A DNA stretch of 64,000 nt from Bacteriovorax stolpii (GTDB lineage Bacteria; Bdellovibrionota; Bacteriovoracia; Bacteriovoracales; Bacteriovoracaceae), in NCBI GenBank assembly GCA_945860895.1, contig CAMASK010000007.1:1-64000 (forward strand), given 5' to 3'. The notes beneath the pieces are model-generated. The model ran no database searches. It saw only the letters and a program-made list of their open reading frames with translations, and was not told the DNA's origin. Each line of letters opens with the position of its first letter. Position 1 is the first letter of the stretch. Shown here piece by piece: positions 1-7,701 of the stretch. The position numbers and the translations under genes were made by a program.

Positions 1-779
1 TGGATCACCTTAATCTGATGAAGCAGAACTGGTGTATTTTCAAATTCATCCTCGTAAGCATAAATGGGAAGATCTTTAACAATATGATCGAGAAGCTTTT
101 TCATATAGTTATAGTTTTCATTAAGGTTAAATTTGCGATGTTTTTTCATCTCACCAAGGATCTGTGCGGCCTCTTGGAAATTTTCTATTTGAATAAAGAA
201 TGTAAATTTATCGATGTAAAAAGAGATGATGTCACTTTCTGATAACTCTTGGGCCCTTCTCTCAATCTTTTCCATTACAATTTTGGCTTGGTCATTATTT
301 TTAGCTACCTGATGATAGCAAAACTGACATCTCATGAGTCTCATCTGCTGGTGCTCATTCTCAAGGGGTACGGACTCCATTACGTCTAGAGCAGCTTTCA
401 TCTTCAGTGTTTCGTTCAAATTGGCATATATCCAAAAGAGTGTAAAATGAGCAAAGAAAAAAAAGTAAGAAGCCTGTAGCTCTTTTAATATCTCGATAGA
501 GGCATGGAGATAATTTTCGGCTTCTTCAAAATGAGAAAGATTATTTGAAGCACTTCCCAGAAGAAGAAGTCTTTGTGATTCCACAAATTTCAAAGAAGAG
601 GGGCCTGTCCCTTTCATCGTTTCAATAACTTCATGGTTTTGGTTATTTCTGATCTTTAGATAACCATCAATAATGAGTTTTTCAGTTTTTGTAAGCCTGT
701 TATCTTCGAAGGCTTGCTTCATCCTTTCGGGAGCTTTACTGAAATCGACGAGGAATTTATAAAAGATTTTTTCTTTCAT
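1..779 (-). CDS. Helical-repeat protein, partial (C-terminus outside window); paralogue of 9057-10253
   Basis: The reverse strand stays open for about 259 codons from an ATG at 777-779 to the window edge, so the gene is cut at its 3' end. The product is soluble, rich in Glu, Lys, Leu and aromatic residues in a TPR-like helical pattern, with no signal peptide. It is clearly paralogous to the complete protein at 9057-10253: the opening 'KFLVDFSKAP...DNRLTKTEK' matches 'TFLEALKLIH...DKRLTIAEK', and the last visible part 'LPIYAYEDEFE..LLHQIKVI' matches 'TPLYFYEKDFK..FIQLKVI'. The paralogue ends in a winged-helix domain, so this one probably does too, but that part cannot be seen. It begins 10 bases after a small exported-protein gene, repeating the gene order of the second copy. 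Role inferred: transcription regulator or scaffold coupled to the exported partner. Confidence 0.85.
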   Translation of the reverse strand, partial: MKEKIFYKFLVDFSKAPERMKQAFEDNRLTKTEKLIIDGYLKIRNNQNHEVIETMKGTGPSSLKFVESQRLLLLGSASNNLSHFEEAENYLHASIEILKELQASYFFFFAHFTLFWIYANLNETLKMKAALDVMESVPLENEHQQMRLMRCQFCYHQVAKNNDQAKIVMEKIERRAQELSESDIISFYIDKFTFFIQIENFQEAAQILGEMKKHRKFNLNENYNYMKKLLDHIVKDLPIYAYEDEFENTPVLLHQIKVI

Positions 780-789
780 GATTAAGACT

Positions 790-1242
790 TCACTCGGAAT
801 CTTTACTTATGTCATGAAAGGTTTTTAGCAGATCTTCAGCAATTGATTTTTCAATTTTATAACTTTTAATTAAATAAGGAACACTTTGGGGAGTGTTTTG
901 GAGATCATCTATTATGTGAGATAGTTCTTTTGATTTAAGACAATCAGACATACTACATTGATCGGCGTAGGATTGGGTGATTCGATGAAATTTGAGTTGG
1001 TAGTAAGTTGTCACTAAGTCAAAATTCAAAGCTGGGTTAATTTTAAGCCCACAAAAACTTAATCTCTCCGCGAGGACTGTCGAAAGATGGGCGAATTTCT
1101 CATCCATAGTATTCATTCGATTATAGGGATATTTATGGTATTCATCATCGGACAAGTAGCTTAAAGGACCAGGCGTTGGCCTAATCTGGGCATTTATGGG
1201 CAGGACTGAGAGAAGAACAAAACAAGCAAAAAATGATTTCAT
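790..1242 (-). CDS. Small exported Cys-containing protein, partner of the helical-repeat protein
   Basis: Encodes about 150 residues, beginning 'MKSFFACFVLLSVLPINAQ', a clear Sec signal peptide cleaved after INA. The reading frame opens seven codons earlier at a TTG (1263), but the ATG at 1242 places the signal peptide properly and has a weak AGG about 8 bases upstream. The mature part has three cysteines (one mid-chain, then C-x(5)-C in 'QCSMSDC') and no domain I recognise. The Cys layout and helical segments resemble the exported protein at 10255-10764, and both precede a helical-repeat/winged-helix gene on the same strand. Ten bases separate it from that gene, so they are probably co-transcribed. 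Function unknown; it could be a periplasmic sensor or secreted effector. Confidence 0.75.
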   Translation of the reverse strand: MKSFFACFVLLSVLPINAQIRPTPGPLSYLSDDEYHKYPYNRMNTMDEKFAHLSTVLAERLSFCGLKINPALNFDLVTTYYQLKFHRITQSYADQCSMSDCLKSKELSHIIDDLQNTPQSVPYLIKSYKIEKSIAEDLLKTFHDISKDSE

Positions 1243-1386
1243 CAGTTTGCCTATCGGATTCAACTGATAATTCTTTAGGCTTAGGTGTCTTTTTTAGTCG
1301 TGTAAACGGTTGATTTTTAGACTTTCTGAAAATTGTTTGACTGCCCTTTATTCTATATAGTGTAAAAGCATATCCTTGGGGGCAAG

Positions 1387-1803
1387 ATAAAAATATTTAT
1401 TTCCCTGGCCTTCATAATTTATCTCATATCTTCAACTTTTGCTTCTGAGTGGAGCAGTACCAACGTTCAAATTCTGTGGGGCAATAGCTATGAGCTGGGC
1501 GAGCGTCAAAGAACGATTTTGACATTTGAGCATGCGGATCAATGGGACTTAGGTGATAATTATTTTTTCTTTGATACAACTCATCCTGACACAGAAGAAA
1601 CTGAAATTTATGGGGAATATTCTCCTTCAATAAGTTTAGGGAAAATTCTAAAAAAAGATCACTCTTTTGGATTAGTTAAGGATTATCATCTAACCGCTAC
1701 TATAGAGATGGGAAATGGCTCCATCTGTCTGTAGCAAACAATAATGGTTAAGACTTACTCCCGGTATCAGTGGAAGCGTCAATTCAGCTTCTTGCGTTGT
1801 TAA
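1387..1803 (+). pseudogene. Decayed Tsx-like outer-membrane channel gene
   Basis: The frame starting at 1387 reads a signal-peptide-like stretch ('KIFISLAFIIYLISSTFAS') and then 'WSSTNVQILWGNSYE', 'FEHADQWDLGDNYFFFD' and 'SFGLVKDYHL', the pattern of the nucleoside-specific channel family (Tsx/OmpK-like, usually about 250-290 residues). No ATG, GTG or TTG begins this frame at the expected place; the codon at 1387 is ATA followed by AAA, as if ATG had mutated. The frame stops at 1732-1734 after about 115 codons. A second frame then gives 'YSRYQW' before a stop at 1801, resembling the 'KYQW' strand of Tsx proteins, so the middle is deleted or shifted. I read it as a dead gene. A real short protein from the TTG at 1519 is possible but unlikely. 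Confidence 0.55.
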
Positions 1804-1855
1804 AACCATGATGATTAAAGTTTGTTTCAACTTTTTTTCAAAGTAAATTTTATCC

Positions 1856-3001
1856 ATGAACCTTGGCCTAGTGTTGACTGGTGGTGGTGCACGAGCCGCT
1901 TATCAGGTCGGAGTTATTCAGGCGATAGCAGAGATCTCAAAGGGGAAGCATATTCCTTTCAATGTCATCACTGGCTCTTCAACTGGTGCCATTAACGGCA
2001 GTTATCTTATGTCTTACGCCGAAGATTTTAGAGAGGCCGCACAGGGACTCTGGGATCTGTGGCTCAATCTTCATACCGAAAAAGTTTTTCGAACAGATCC
2101 CAGTTCTATCGCGATTGCTGGATCGAGGTGGATTGGGACGCTTGGCCTAGGCAATTTGGTTAGTCAAAAATTAAAAACCAATTTTCTTCTGGATACCGCG
2201 CCATTAAGGAAACTTTTGAAGAGTGAGCTTCAACTTGATAAGCTTCCCAAAATGTTTAAGAAGGGAATTCTTAGGGGAGTAAGTGTTTCATCTACTAATT
2301 ATTCCACGGGAACCGCTATTAGTTTTTATGATGGTGTCGAGGAGCTGAGCCCTTGGGTAAGATCGACTCGTTTGGGGATTAAGACGAGTTTAACCATCGA
2401 CCATATACTTGCGTCTTCGGCCATTCCGATATTTTTTCCGCCAGTTGTTATCGATGGGATCTATTATGGTGATGGTAGCATCAGGCTTACATCTCCACTA
2501 AGTCCTGCGATTCATTTGGGGGCCGATCGGATCATTGCAGTGGGTATTCAACATCACAGGACTCATGACGAAATTATTCAATCAAATCAAATTTTTGCCA
2601 AAGGTGATCTGACTCTGGCCGAAATCAGTGGTATGCTATTAAACGCCGTTTTTTTGGATTCGCTGGAAACTGACATCGAAAGAGCGGAAAGGATTAATGG
2701 AACTCTTTCCATCATAGAACTTGAACATCGCTTAAAGCTTCCCAGTAAACTTAATCATATACCGATTTTGGCACTCAGGCCTTCCCAGGATTTGGGAGAA
2801 CTAGCAATTGGGAAACTCCATGAATTTCCCAAAATTATTCGTTTCATGTTGAGAGGGCTCGGAGCTAAAGAGAACAAAGGGTGGGATTTACTTTCGTATC
2901 TGGCCTTTGAAAAGGCCTATACTAACCAGCTCATGGAGTTGGGGTATTTTGATACTATCAGAAAGAAGGAAATCATCACGGAGTTTATGTTGGCCCCGTG
3001 A
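1856..3001 (+). CDS. Patatin-like phospholipase
   Basis: 381 residues with the patatin fold. The oxyanion-hole motif is 'GGGARAAY' at about 9-16, the nucleophile elbow is G-S-S-T-G at 40-44 (Ser42), and the dyad aspartate is in 'YGDGSIRL' (Asp206). No signal peptide is visible, so it is cytoplasmic or exported by another route. The family hydrolyses acyl esters of phospholipids and resembles bacterial RssA/ExoU-type patatins. The region after about residue 240 has no assigned domain and may be a lipid-binding extension. It is a single gene with its own upstream region, and converges on the gene ending at 3004 with only 2 bases between the stops. In a predator it could act on host or self membranes; that is inference. 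Confidence 0.9.
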   Translation: MNLGLVLTGGGARAAYQVGVIQAIAEISKGKHIPFNVITGSSTGAINGSYLMSYAEDFREAAQGLWDLWLNLHTEKVFRTDPSSIAIAGSRWIGTLGLGNLVSQKLKTNFLLDTAPLRKLLKSELQLDKLPKMFKKGILRGVSVSSTNYSTGTAISFYDGVEELSPWVRSTRLGIKTSLTIDHILASSAIPIFFPPVVIDGIYYGDGSIRLTSPLSPAIHLGADRIIAVGIQHHRTHDEIIQSNQIFAKGDLTLAEISGMLLNAVFLDSLETDIERAERINGTLSIIELEHRLKLPSKLNHIPILALRPSQDLGELAIGKLHEFPKIIRFMLRGLGAKENKGWDLLSYLAFEKAYTNQLMELGYFDTIRKKEIITEFMLAP

Positions 3002-3003
3002 GG

Positions 3004-3672
3004 CTAAATACTCAATGCCAGCTGTTTAGTGCGTGCTAGCTTATGCTTCAATTTTCTTCCAGAGGCCCAGATTGGTTTTTTCACCATTGAGCCATCACAA
3101 AGTTTTCCGCTATTATCGAGCTCAAGAATTTTCCCATAGAAGCTCTGCTCATCAAGTGGGCTTTCAGATTTTTTAGCATATTTGGCGTAAAGTTTCGCCG
3201 ATTTTTGAGCGGGTTGGTTTAGATGCTGTTCTGCCAGTGCCTTTACAATTCGGTCAATATCCACGAGCTGCAAAGCCGCAGAACGACTATCAGCGATTAT
3301 TCCCACGCTAGTTCCGTAGAAGCCACCAACCATCCCTAAAACAACTCCAGCTAAGGCATCAGCCCCCGCAATAGATGCCACCCCAATACCAAGTAACCCA
3401 GCACCCATTGTTCCGATATAAGTCCCGGCCACCAAAGTGACTGGAGAAAGGGAGAGTTTGACAATGAGTTGTTTGCGGCGCTTGAGATATTCATCCATGC
3501 ACGTATTTTCTGCACCAATTTCGGTAATTAGTTTTCTGACATCTCTAATTTTTACTACTTGAGTATCCAAAGCTTCATCTTCCAGTACTATTTCGGCTTC
3601 TTCTGGAATCTCAACAGCAGCAAAAGTATTCAAAGAAAAGAGACCAAGAAGCACAAGTGCTTTAATTTTCAT
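3004..3672 (-). CDS. Exported protein with Gly-rich hydrophobic core
   Basis: 222 residues. The N-terminus 'MKIKALVLLGLFSLNTFAA' is a signal peptide. The mature part starts acidic ('EIPEEAEIVLEDEAL') and then has a long Gly/Ala-rich hydrophobic stretch at about 76-128 that could form two membrane-spanning helices in a hairpin. The last 90 residues are polar and Lys-rich. I do not recognise the family. The Gly-rich hairpin is reminiscent of proteins that insert into membranes and also of the two exported paralogues at 6714-7701, but I see no sequence similarity strong enough to join them. It ends tail-to-tail with the patatin gene. Confidence 0.7.
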   Translation of the reverse strand: MKIKALVLLGLFSLNTFAAVEIPEEAEIVLEDEALDTQVVKIRDVRKLITEIGAENTCMDEYLKRRKQLIVKLSLSPVTLVAGTYIGTMGAGLLGIGVASIAGADALAGVVLGMVGGFYGTSVGIIADSRSAALQLVDIDRIVKALAEQHLNQPAQKSAKLYAKYAKKSESPLDEQSFYGKILELDNSGKLCDGSMVKKPIWASGRKLKHKLARTKQLALSI

Positions 3673-3833
3673 GGCGAACCCCTTAGATAAGTAATTTTGC
3701 AGATTATGCCATCTTTTCTCATTTGATAGTTGTGTCTTGTATATTTTACTTACGTTATTTAATTAAGAGCATTTTTTTTGCCACTGTAAGCTTTGCTACC
3801 TTATGATTTTACAAAATGTATCCAGGGGGAAAT

Positions 3834-4145
3834 ATGGAAAAAACTTTATTGTCTTTATTGGCCTTCATTTCATTTTCTGCGTTTGCTGGTGATATGTATT
3901 TTGTTTGTGAGGATGAAATCAATGAAGATTTTATTTCGGTCTCAATCAATGAAGGTCGAGCTCGCTTATTGCTTTCCGTAGCAGATGACCCATTCCTTTT
4001 GGATCTTAAACAGGTCAAGGCTGCTAAGAGTACCCGCTATGATCTAAAGGTCACTTCACTAAAGTCCAAGCGAAGTGATACGACAGAATTAAAGATCTTT
4101 GAAGAAGTTCAACTTGGATCCTACATCTGTCTTGTGCGAGATTAG
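3834..4145 (+). CDS. Small exported protein
   Basis: 103 residues from the ATG at 3834, which has a strong GGGGG ribosome-binding run 4-8 bases upstream; an in-frame ATG at 3816 lies upstream of that site and is rejected. The signal peptide is 'MEKTLLSLLAFISFSAFAG'. The mature protein of about 85 residues has two cysteines, one near its start ('YFVCEDE') and one near its end ('YICLVRD'), likely to form a disulphide. No known domain. It is followed at 22 bases by a second small signal-peptide ORF (4167) and then by an SGNH hydrolase gene, so the three may be transcribed together. Function unknown. Confidence 0.65.
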   Translation: MEKTLLSLLAFISFSAFAGDMYFVCEDEINEDFISVSINEGRARLLLSVADDPFLLDLKQVKAAKSTRYDLKVTSLKSKRSDTTELKIFEEVQLGSYICLVRD

Positions 4146-4166
4146 GAAAAAATAAAAAAGGTATTT

Positions 4167-4367
4167 ATGAAAAAGATATCATCTTCAACTTTAATCTTTG
4201 GCTCTTTGCTCTTTGTAGCTGCCTCCACTGGAAGCGAAATCTGTGTTACTGAAATGAATCTTAATTCCAGGAAGATTTCGCTAGCCCCATACAAGTAACT
4301 GTTAGAAAACAATCCCAGCATCGCTAAAAGTGGCCACATATTGAAGATTGTGGTCCAATGGGGTTGA
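4167..4367 (+). pseudogene. Short exported peptide, possibly interrupted by a stop codon
   Basis: An ATG at 4167 opens a 43-residue frame beginning with a signal-peptide-like 'MKKISSSTLIFGSLLFVAA' and ending at a TAA (4296-4298). The same frame then stays open for 22 further codons to a TGA at 4365-4367, six bases before the next gene. Either this is a real 43-residue secreted peptide or the TAA is a nonsense mutation in a 66-residue one. The start of the mature part ('EICVTEMNL') is loosely like that of the preceding gene ('YFVCEDEIN'), so it may be a shrunken tandem copy. Evidence for expression is limited to position and signal peptide. Confidence 0.35.
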
Positions 4368-4373
4368 GATTTT

Positions 4374-5036
4374 ATGAAATTTAAATTATTTTCTTTCTTT
4401 TCCCTCTGTCTTTTTTTCTCCTCCACGAGCTCCAGCCTGGCCCGCACCCTCATCATTTCCGATTCTCATGGCACGGGTGCATTTGGCACAGAACTCACTC
4501 GTTTAATTGAGAAGACTAACGAAGAGGTCTCCTTTTACGCTTTTGGCGGAACCAAGCCAATTGACTGGATTGAGGGCAATAACCTTACCTGGGGCTTTTG
4601 GGAGCACCACACGGGTGAAATGAGTCGTCGTGGGGATAATCGCAGTGTTCCTAAGTTAATTGAGCTTATTGCCCAACACCGCCCTACAAGGGTGCTCATT
4701 TCCCTAGGAACGAACATTGTTTGGCACGAGCAAACTGAAAAAGATCGCTCCTCAATTCAATTTTTAATGAAAGCCGTTAAAGCCGCCCAGGCCCAATGCC
4801 TTTGGATCGGTCCGCCTGATTTGAATGTTGGGCAAGAACAACAAAAGTGGGTAGAAGAAGTTCATCAGGAGCTCAAAGAGCTTTCTCAATCTGAAGGGTG
4901 TCAGTTAATTGAAAGTTGGAGCTTTACCAATTATCCAAAAGATCAGGGTGATGGTGTTCATTATGATGTAATTCCTCTTAAGGGTCCCAAGCTTGCCAGG
5001 AGTTGGGCAATGAAAGTTTATTCAAGACTTCCTTAA
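4374..5036 (+). CDS. Exported SGNH-family hydrolase, paralogue of 19364-20023
   Basis: 220 residues with a signal peptide ending 'SSLA'. The four SGNH blocks are present: block I 'IISDSHG' with the nucleophile Ser31, block II Gly59 in 'FGGTKP', block III Asn114 in 'LGTNIVW', and block V Asp193/His196 in 'GDGVHYD'. The catalytic Ser sits in SDS rather than the usual GDS. The family removes acyl groups from lipids or sugars. About 45% of residues look shared with the SGNH protein at 19364-20023, including 'GAFGTEL', 'EHHTG', 'WIGPPDL' and 'ARSWA'. This copy is followed by a GH16 glycanase gene and the other lies beside a GH5 gene. That suggests a polysaccharide deacylase working in the periplasm or outside the cell (inference). 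Confidence 0.85.
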   Translation: MKFKLFSFFSLCLFFSSTSSSLARTLIISDSHGTGAFGTELTRLIEKTNEEVSFYAFGGTKPIDWIEGNNLTWGFWEHHTGEMSRRGDNRSVPKLIELIAQHRPTRVLISLGTNIVWHEQTEKDRSSIQFLMKAVKAAQAQCLWIGPPDLNVGQEQQKWVEEVHQELKELSQSEGCQLIESWSFTNYPKDQGDGVHYDVIPLKGPKLARSWAMKVYSRLP

Positions 5037-5090
5037 TGCTGACTTAATTAATCCTTTAAAATTTTAAAATTCTTTTCCGATAAGAACACC

Positions 5091-6641
5091 ATGACCTGGA
5101 AACTGGTGCTCCTAACATTTGCATTTTTTACTTTTTATTTTACTCCTTTGCTTAAACCAAGCAGTGGAACTGGTCGTGTTCCGGCGGCCGAAGATGAAAC
5201 CAAGTATGGTTGGAAAGTGACTTTTGAAGATGAATTTATAAATCGTGATCAAGCCATTTCTCAAGGAAGTCCAACCCATTGCTTTGATTTACCTCCTCAA
5301 TGCTTGGTTCAGTATTGGTCACAAAAAGAATGTCGTTCTGAAGTTCATCAAAATCTTAGAAATTTAAATAAATGCGTTTGGCGTGTTTACGACATGTACA
5401 ATTGGATGGATTTTGATGCTCCTGAAAGTCAGGGTGTTAATGCCTTTGATGCCAGCCAGGTGGAAATCAAAGACGGTAATTTGATTCTCTATGCTTCACG
5501 CAGTAGTTATTTAAAAAGTGACTTTGATTGTAAGAAAAAATTTTTTGATACAACGATAGGTTGGGATAATTATACTAAGAAATGTCCTTTCATTTCTGGT
5601 GGAATTCAAAGTCAAAGTCACTGGAATGGTGGAAAAGAAATGGGATTTGCCCAGGAGTACGGACGATTTGAAGTCAGAGCGATTCTTCCTGATGGACCAG
5701 GTAACTGGCCTGCCCATTGGATGTTGCCTGATAAAGATGTAGATACGAACTCTTCTGGCAAGGGTTGTGGCTGGCCTGTTAGTGGTGAAATAGACATCAT
5801 GGAAATTTGGTCCGACTCTAAAGGCTATAAGGGTGGTCTGATTACCGGTGATTGTGAAAAAAATATTGCTGGTAATAAAGGTGGATATGGGAAAGCCTCC
5901 GACATACATAAAAATTTTCATCGTTATGGAGTTGAATGGACACCAAATTATGTGAAATTTATCTTTGATGATGATGTTATTTCTACCGTCTATAAGGATG
6001 AGCCAATCAGGAGCAAGTATCACGATAGTGATGGAACAAATTATTCTGCTGATGAGCTAGATGATCGTTTTAAGCATCCTGCAGTTATTCCGAAGCATCC
6101 TTTCTTTTGGATCCTGAATACAACTATTGAGAGAGCTGAAAAAAGACGGGAAAAATATCGACCCGATCCTGATAATTTTCAAACAACTAAGCATGTCATT
6201 GATTATGTCCGAAGCTATTCAAGATGTACTGCACGGGATGAACCAAAAAAATGTTTTAAGTTTCGGGATCACGATACTGTTTATAACTATAACACCCATC
6301 GGGGAGAAACCGCTTCAGTTGAAATGAACGGATTTCCCAGTCCTCAGCTTAAAGGGCGAGAAATGACCGCTCGAATTACAATGAATCAGTTTTGTGAGAA
6401 AGTTAAAATTGGCTTAGTCAGCATGTCTGGACAGATGGTGAATGCTCCGATTCAAAATGACGAGAGATCAAGTAATATGTTTCTTTATGATGGACCTCTG
6501 GGTGAAAACGAAACCAAGGAAATTGTTTTTGGAACAAATCAACTCGCAGCGGGGATGTATCTGATAACTGCTTGGTTTGAAAAATGTGGAGAAAATGGTA
6601 GGGGAGAAGGAAACCATGTTTTCAAAATAGTTATTATTTGA
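5091..6641 (+). CDS. Exported glycoside hydrolase family 16 (beta-glucanase-like)
   Basis: 516 residues beginning with a hydrophobic N-terminus at about 4-20 that may act as a signal peptide or anchor. The GH16 active-site motif E-x-D-x-x-E is seen as 'GEIDIMEIW' (Glu233 nucleophile, Asp235, Glu238 acid/base). It is preceded by the typical 'YGRFEVRAILPDGPGNWPA' strand and followed by 'FHRYGVEWTPNYVKFIFD'. The family cleaves beta-1,3/1,4-glucans, laminarin, agar or related galactans; the exact substrate cannot be told here. Several cysteines (71, 81, 95, 147, 165) suggest disulphides in an N-terminal insertion. The last 120 residues look like a separate beta-rich domain. It follows the SGNH gene by 54 bases on the same strand. 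Confidence 0.88.
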   Translation: MTWKLVLLTFAFFTFYFTPLLKPSSGTGRVPAAEDETKYGWKVTFEDEFINRDQAISQGSPTHCFDLPPQCLVQYWSQKECRSEVHQNLRNLNKCVWRVYDMYNWMDFDAPESQGVNAFDASQVEIKDGNLILYASRSSYLKSDFDCKKKFFDTTIGWDNYTKKCPFISGGIQSQSHWNGGKEMGFAQEYGRFEVRAILPDGPGNWPAHWMLPDKDVDTNSSGKGCGWPVSGEIDIMEIWSDSKGYKGGLITGDCEKNIAGNKGGYGKASDIHKNFHRYGVEWTPNYVKFIFDDDVISTVYKDEPIRSKYHDSDGTNYSADELDDRFKHPAVIPKHPFFWILNTTIERAEKRREKYRPDPDNFQTTKHVIDYVRSYSRCTARDEPKKCFKFRDHDTVYNYNTHRGETASVEMNGFPSPQLKGREMTARITMNQFCEKVKIGLVSMSGQMVNAPIQNDERSSNMFLYDGPLGENETKEIVFGTNQLAAGMYLITAWFEKCGENGRGEGNHVFKIVII

Positions 6642-6661
6642 AAGTTAAAACCTGAAACTAG

Positions 6662-6690
6662 GGGGCCACCTAGGGTTACTAGATGGCCCC
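6662..6690. terminator. GC-rich hairpin between convergent genes
   Basis: GGGGCCA-C-CTAG pairs with CTAG-A-TGGCCCC around a GGTTA loop, with one mismatch. It lies between the GH16 stop and the convergent gene ending at 6714. There is no strong T-run, so it may be a weak terminator or a 3'-end stabilising hairpin. Confidence 0.5.
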
Positions 6691-6713
6691 GAGTTAGAAA
6701 TCAATAATTCTAC

Positions 6714-7181
6714 TTATTTCGTCAGATCTTTAAGGACTTGCTCGGCCAGGACTTGGTTTGTTTGTGCAATCAAAGAAGTTATTGGTAATAATTCATTTTG
6801 ATCTAGAGAAATTTCTTTTAAACCTGCCTCATTGAAAGAAGTGGCATCAGCTTTTTTTAGCGCAAGCGAAGTTAATTCATCCACGATGAATGAATCCAAT
6901 TCCGGGTAGCGAGTGGATAGAATTTGCTTCAAATCACTCTCGTTAGTTTTTTCATCCAAGAGAAATAAACCGGCAGCTAAAATATTTAAGTCATCAGTTT
7001 GTATGCCCCAGAAGAATCCTGTGGCCGACATTGAAAGGCCAATTAAAGGGCCAAGAACACCACCCGACGCTGCAATGACAATAATACCAGCTTCGGCTTT
7101 TTGAGTTGGCACTGCACTCGCACCAAGTGTAATCGCCAGAGCAAGAGTAAGACTTTTAGCAAATTTTGTAAAATTTTTCAT
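6714..7181 (-). CDS. Exported hydrophobic protein, tandem paralogue of 7201-7701
   Basis: 155 residues with a signal peptide ending 'QKAEAG'. A Gly/Ala-rich hydrophobic stretch follows at about 33-60. The C-terminal half carries the motif 'LFLLDE', then 'RYPELDSFIVDEL' and an ending 'VLKDLTK'. The gene just upstream (7201-7701) shares all of these: 'KAEAG', 'GLFLLDE', 'RYPELESFIVDEI', 'VKDLT'. The two are therefore a tandem duplication, 19 bases apart. No known family. With the caspase-like gene at 7698 they form a three-gene operon read leftward. Possible roles are membrane-inserting effector, substrate or partner of that protein; this is inference. Confidence 0.7.
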   Translation of the reverse strand: MKNFTKFAKSLTLALAITLGASAVPTQKAEAGIIVIAASGGVLGPLIGLSMSATGFFWGIQTDDLNILAAGLFLLDEKTNESDLKQILSTRYPELDSFIVDELTSLALKKADATSFNEAGLKEISLDQNELLPITSLIAQTNQVLAEQVLKDLTK

Positions 7182-7200
7182 AAAATATTCCTTTAATTAA

Positions 7201-7701
7201 TTAGTTTAATTTAGTTGTTAAGTCTTTCACTAACTGTGCTGCAAGTTCTGGTTGAGAGTCCGCTACAATTGCTAACACATCTTGAAGCTCTGACTCTGGG
7301 ATAACAACTTCTTTGTAACCATTTTGAGTCATTTGGACATTGGCGGAATGTTTAACAATTAGTTCACTTATTTCATCCACGATAAAAGACTCGAGTTCCG
7401 GGTATCTTCCAGCAACAATTGAAGAAACTTCATTATTATTAATATGCTCATCCAACAAAAAAAGGCCTAGTGCATACCAGCTCTTATCGCGGTGATCGGC
7501 TGCCCAGTAAACAGAAAAGACGACTGCACCAAATCCACCAAACATACCAGCAAGAGCTAGACCTGCAGGCATAGCGACAGTGGCACCTGCAGTCATGAGA
7601 ATCACTCCAGCTTCAGCTTTTTTGACGGGGGCCAGAGTTGCTCCCAAAATCAGGGATGCAGACAGTAGTGAACTTGCAAGAAACTTTTTTACATTTTTCA
7701 T
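7201..7701 (-). CDS. Exported hydrophobic protein, tandem paralogue of 6714-7181
   Basis: 166 residues: signal peptide ending 'KKAEAG', a long Gly/Ala-rich hydrophobic region at about 34-65 ending in aromatic residues, then an acidic C-terminal half with 'LFLLDE' and 'YPELESFIVDEI'. The start ATG overlaps the stop of the upstream gene by four bases (ATGA), implying translational coupling to the caspase-like protein at 7698. It is a tandem paralogue of the next gene, with greater divergence in the hydrophobic part than in the C-terminal motif. Function unknown. Confidence 0.72.
   Translation of the reverse strand: MKNVKKFLASSLLSASLILGATLAPVKKAEAGVILMTAGATVAMPAGLALAGMFGGFGAVVFSVYWAADHRDKSWYALGLFLLDEHINNNEVSSIVAGRYPELESFIVDEISELIVKHSANVQMTQNGYKEVVIPESELQDVLAIVADSQPELAAQLVKDLTTKLN

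Noticed and set aside
1424-1630. Minus-strand frame over the Tsx-like remnant
   Set aside because: The plus-strand frame carries signal peptide and family motifs; the antisense has neither.
5511-6023. Long antisense frame inside the GH16 gene (170 codons)
   Set aside because: It lies wholly within a gene with clear motifs, has no signal or domain of its own, and is expected from codon bias.
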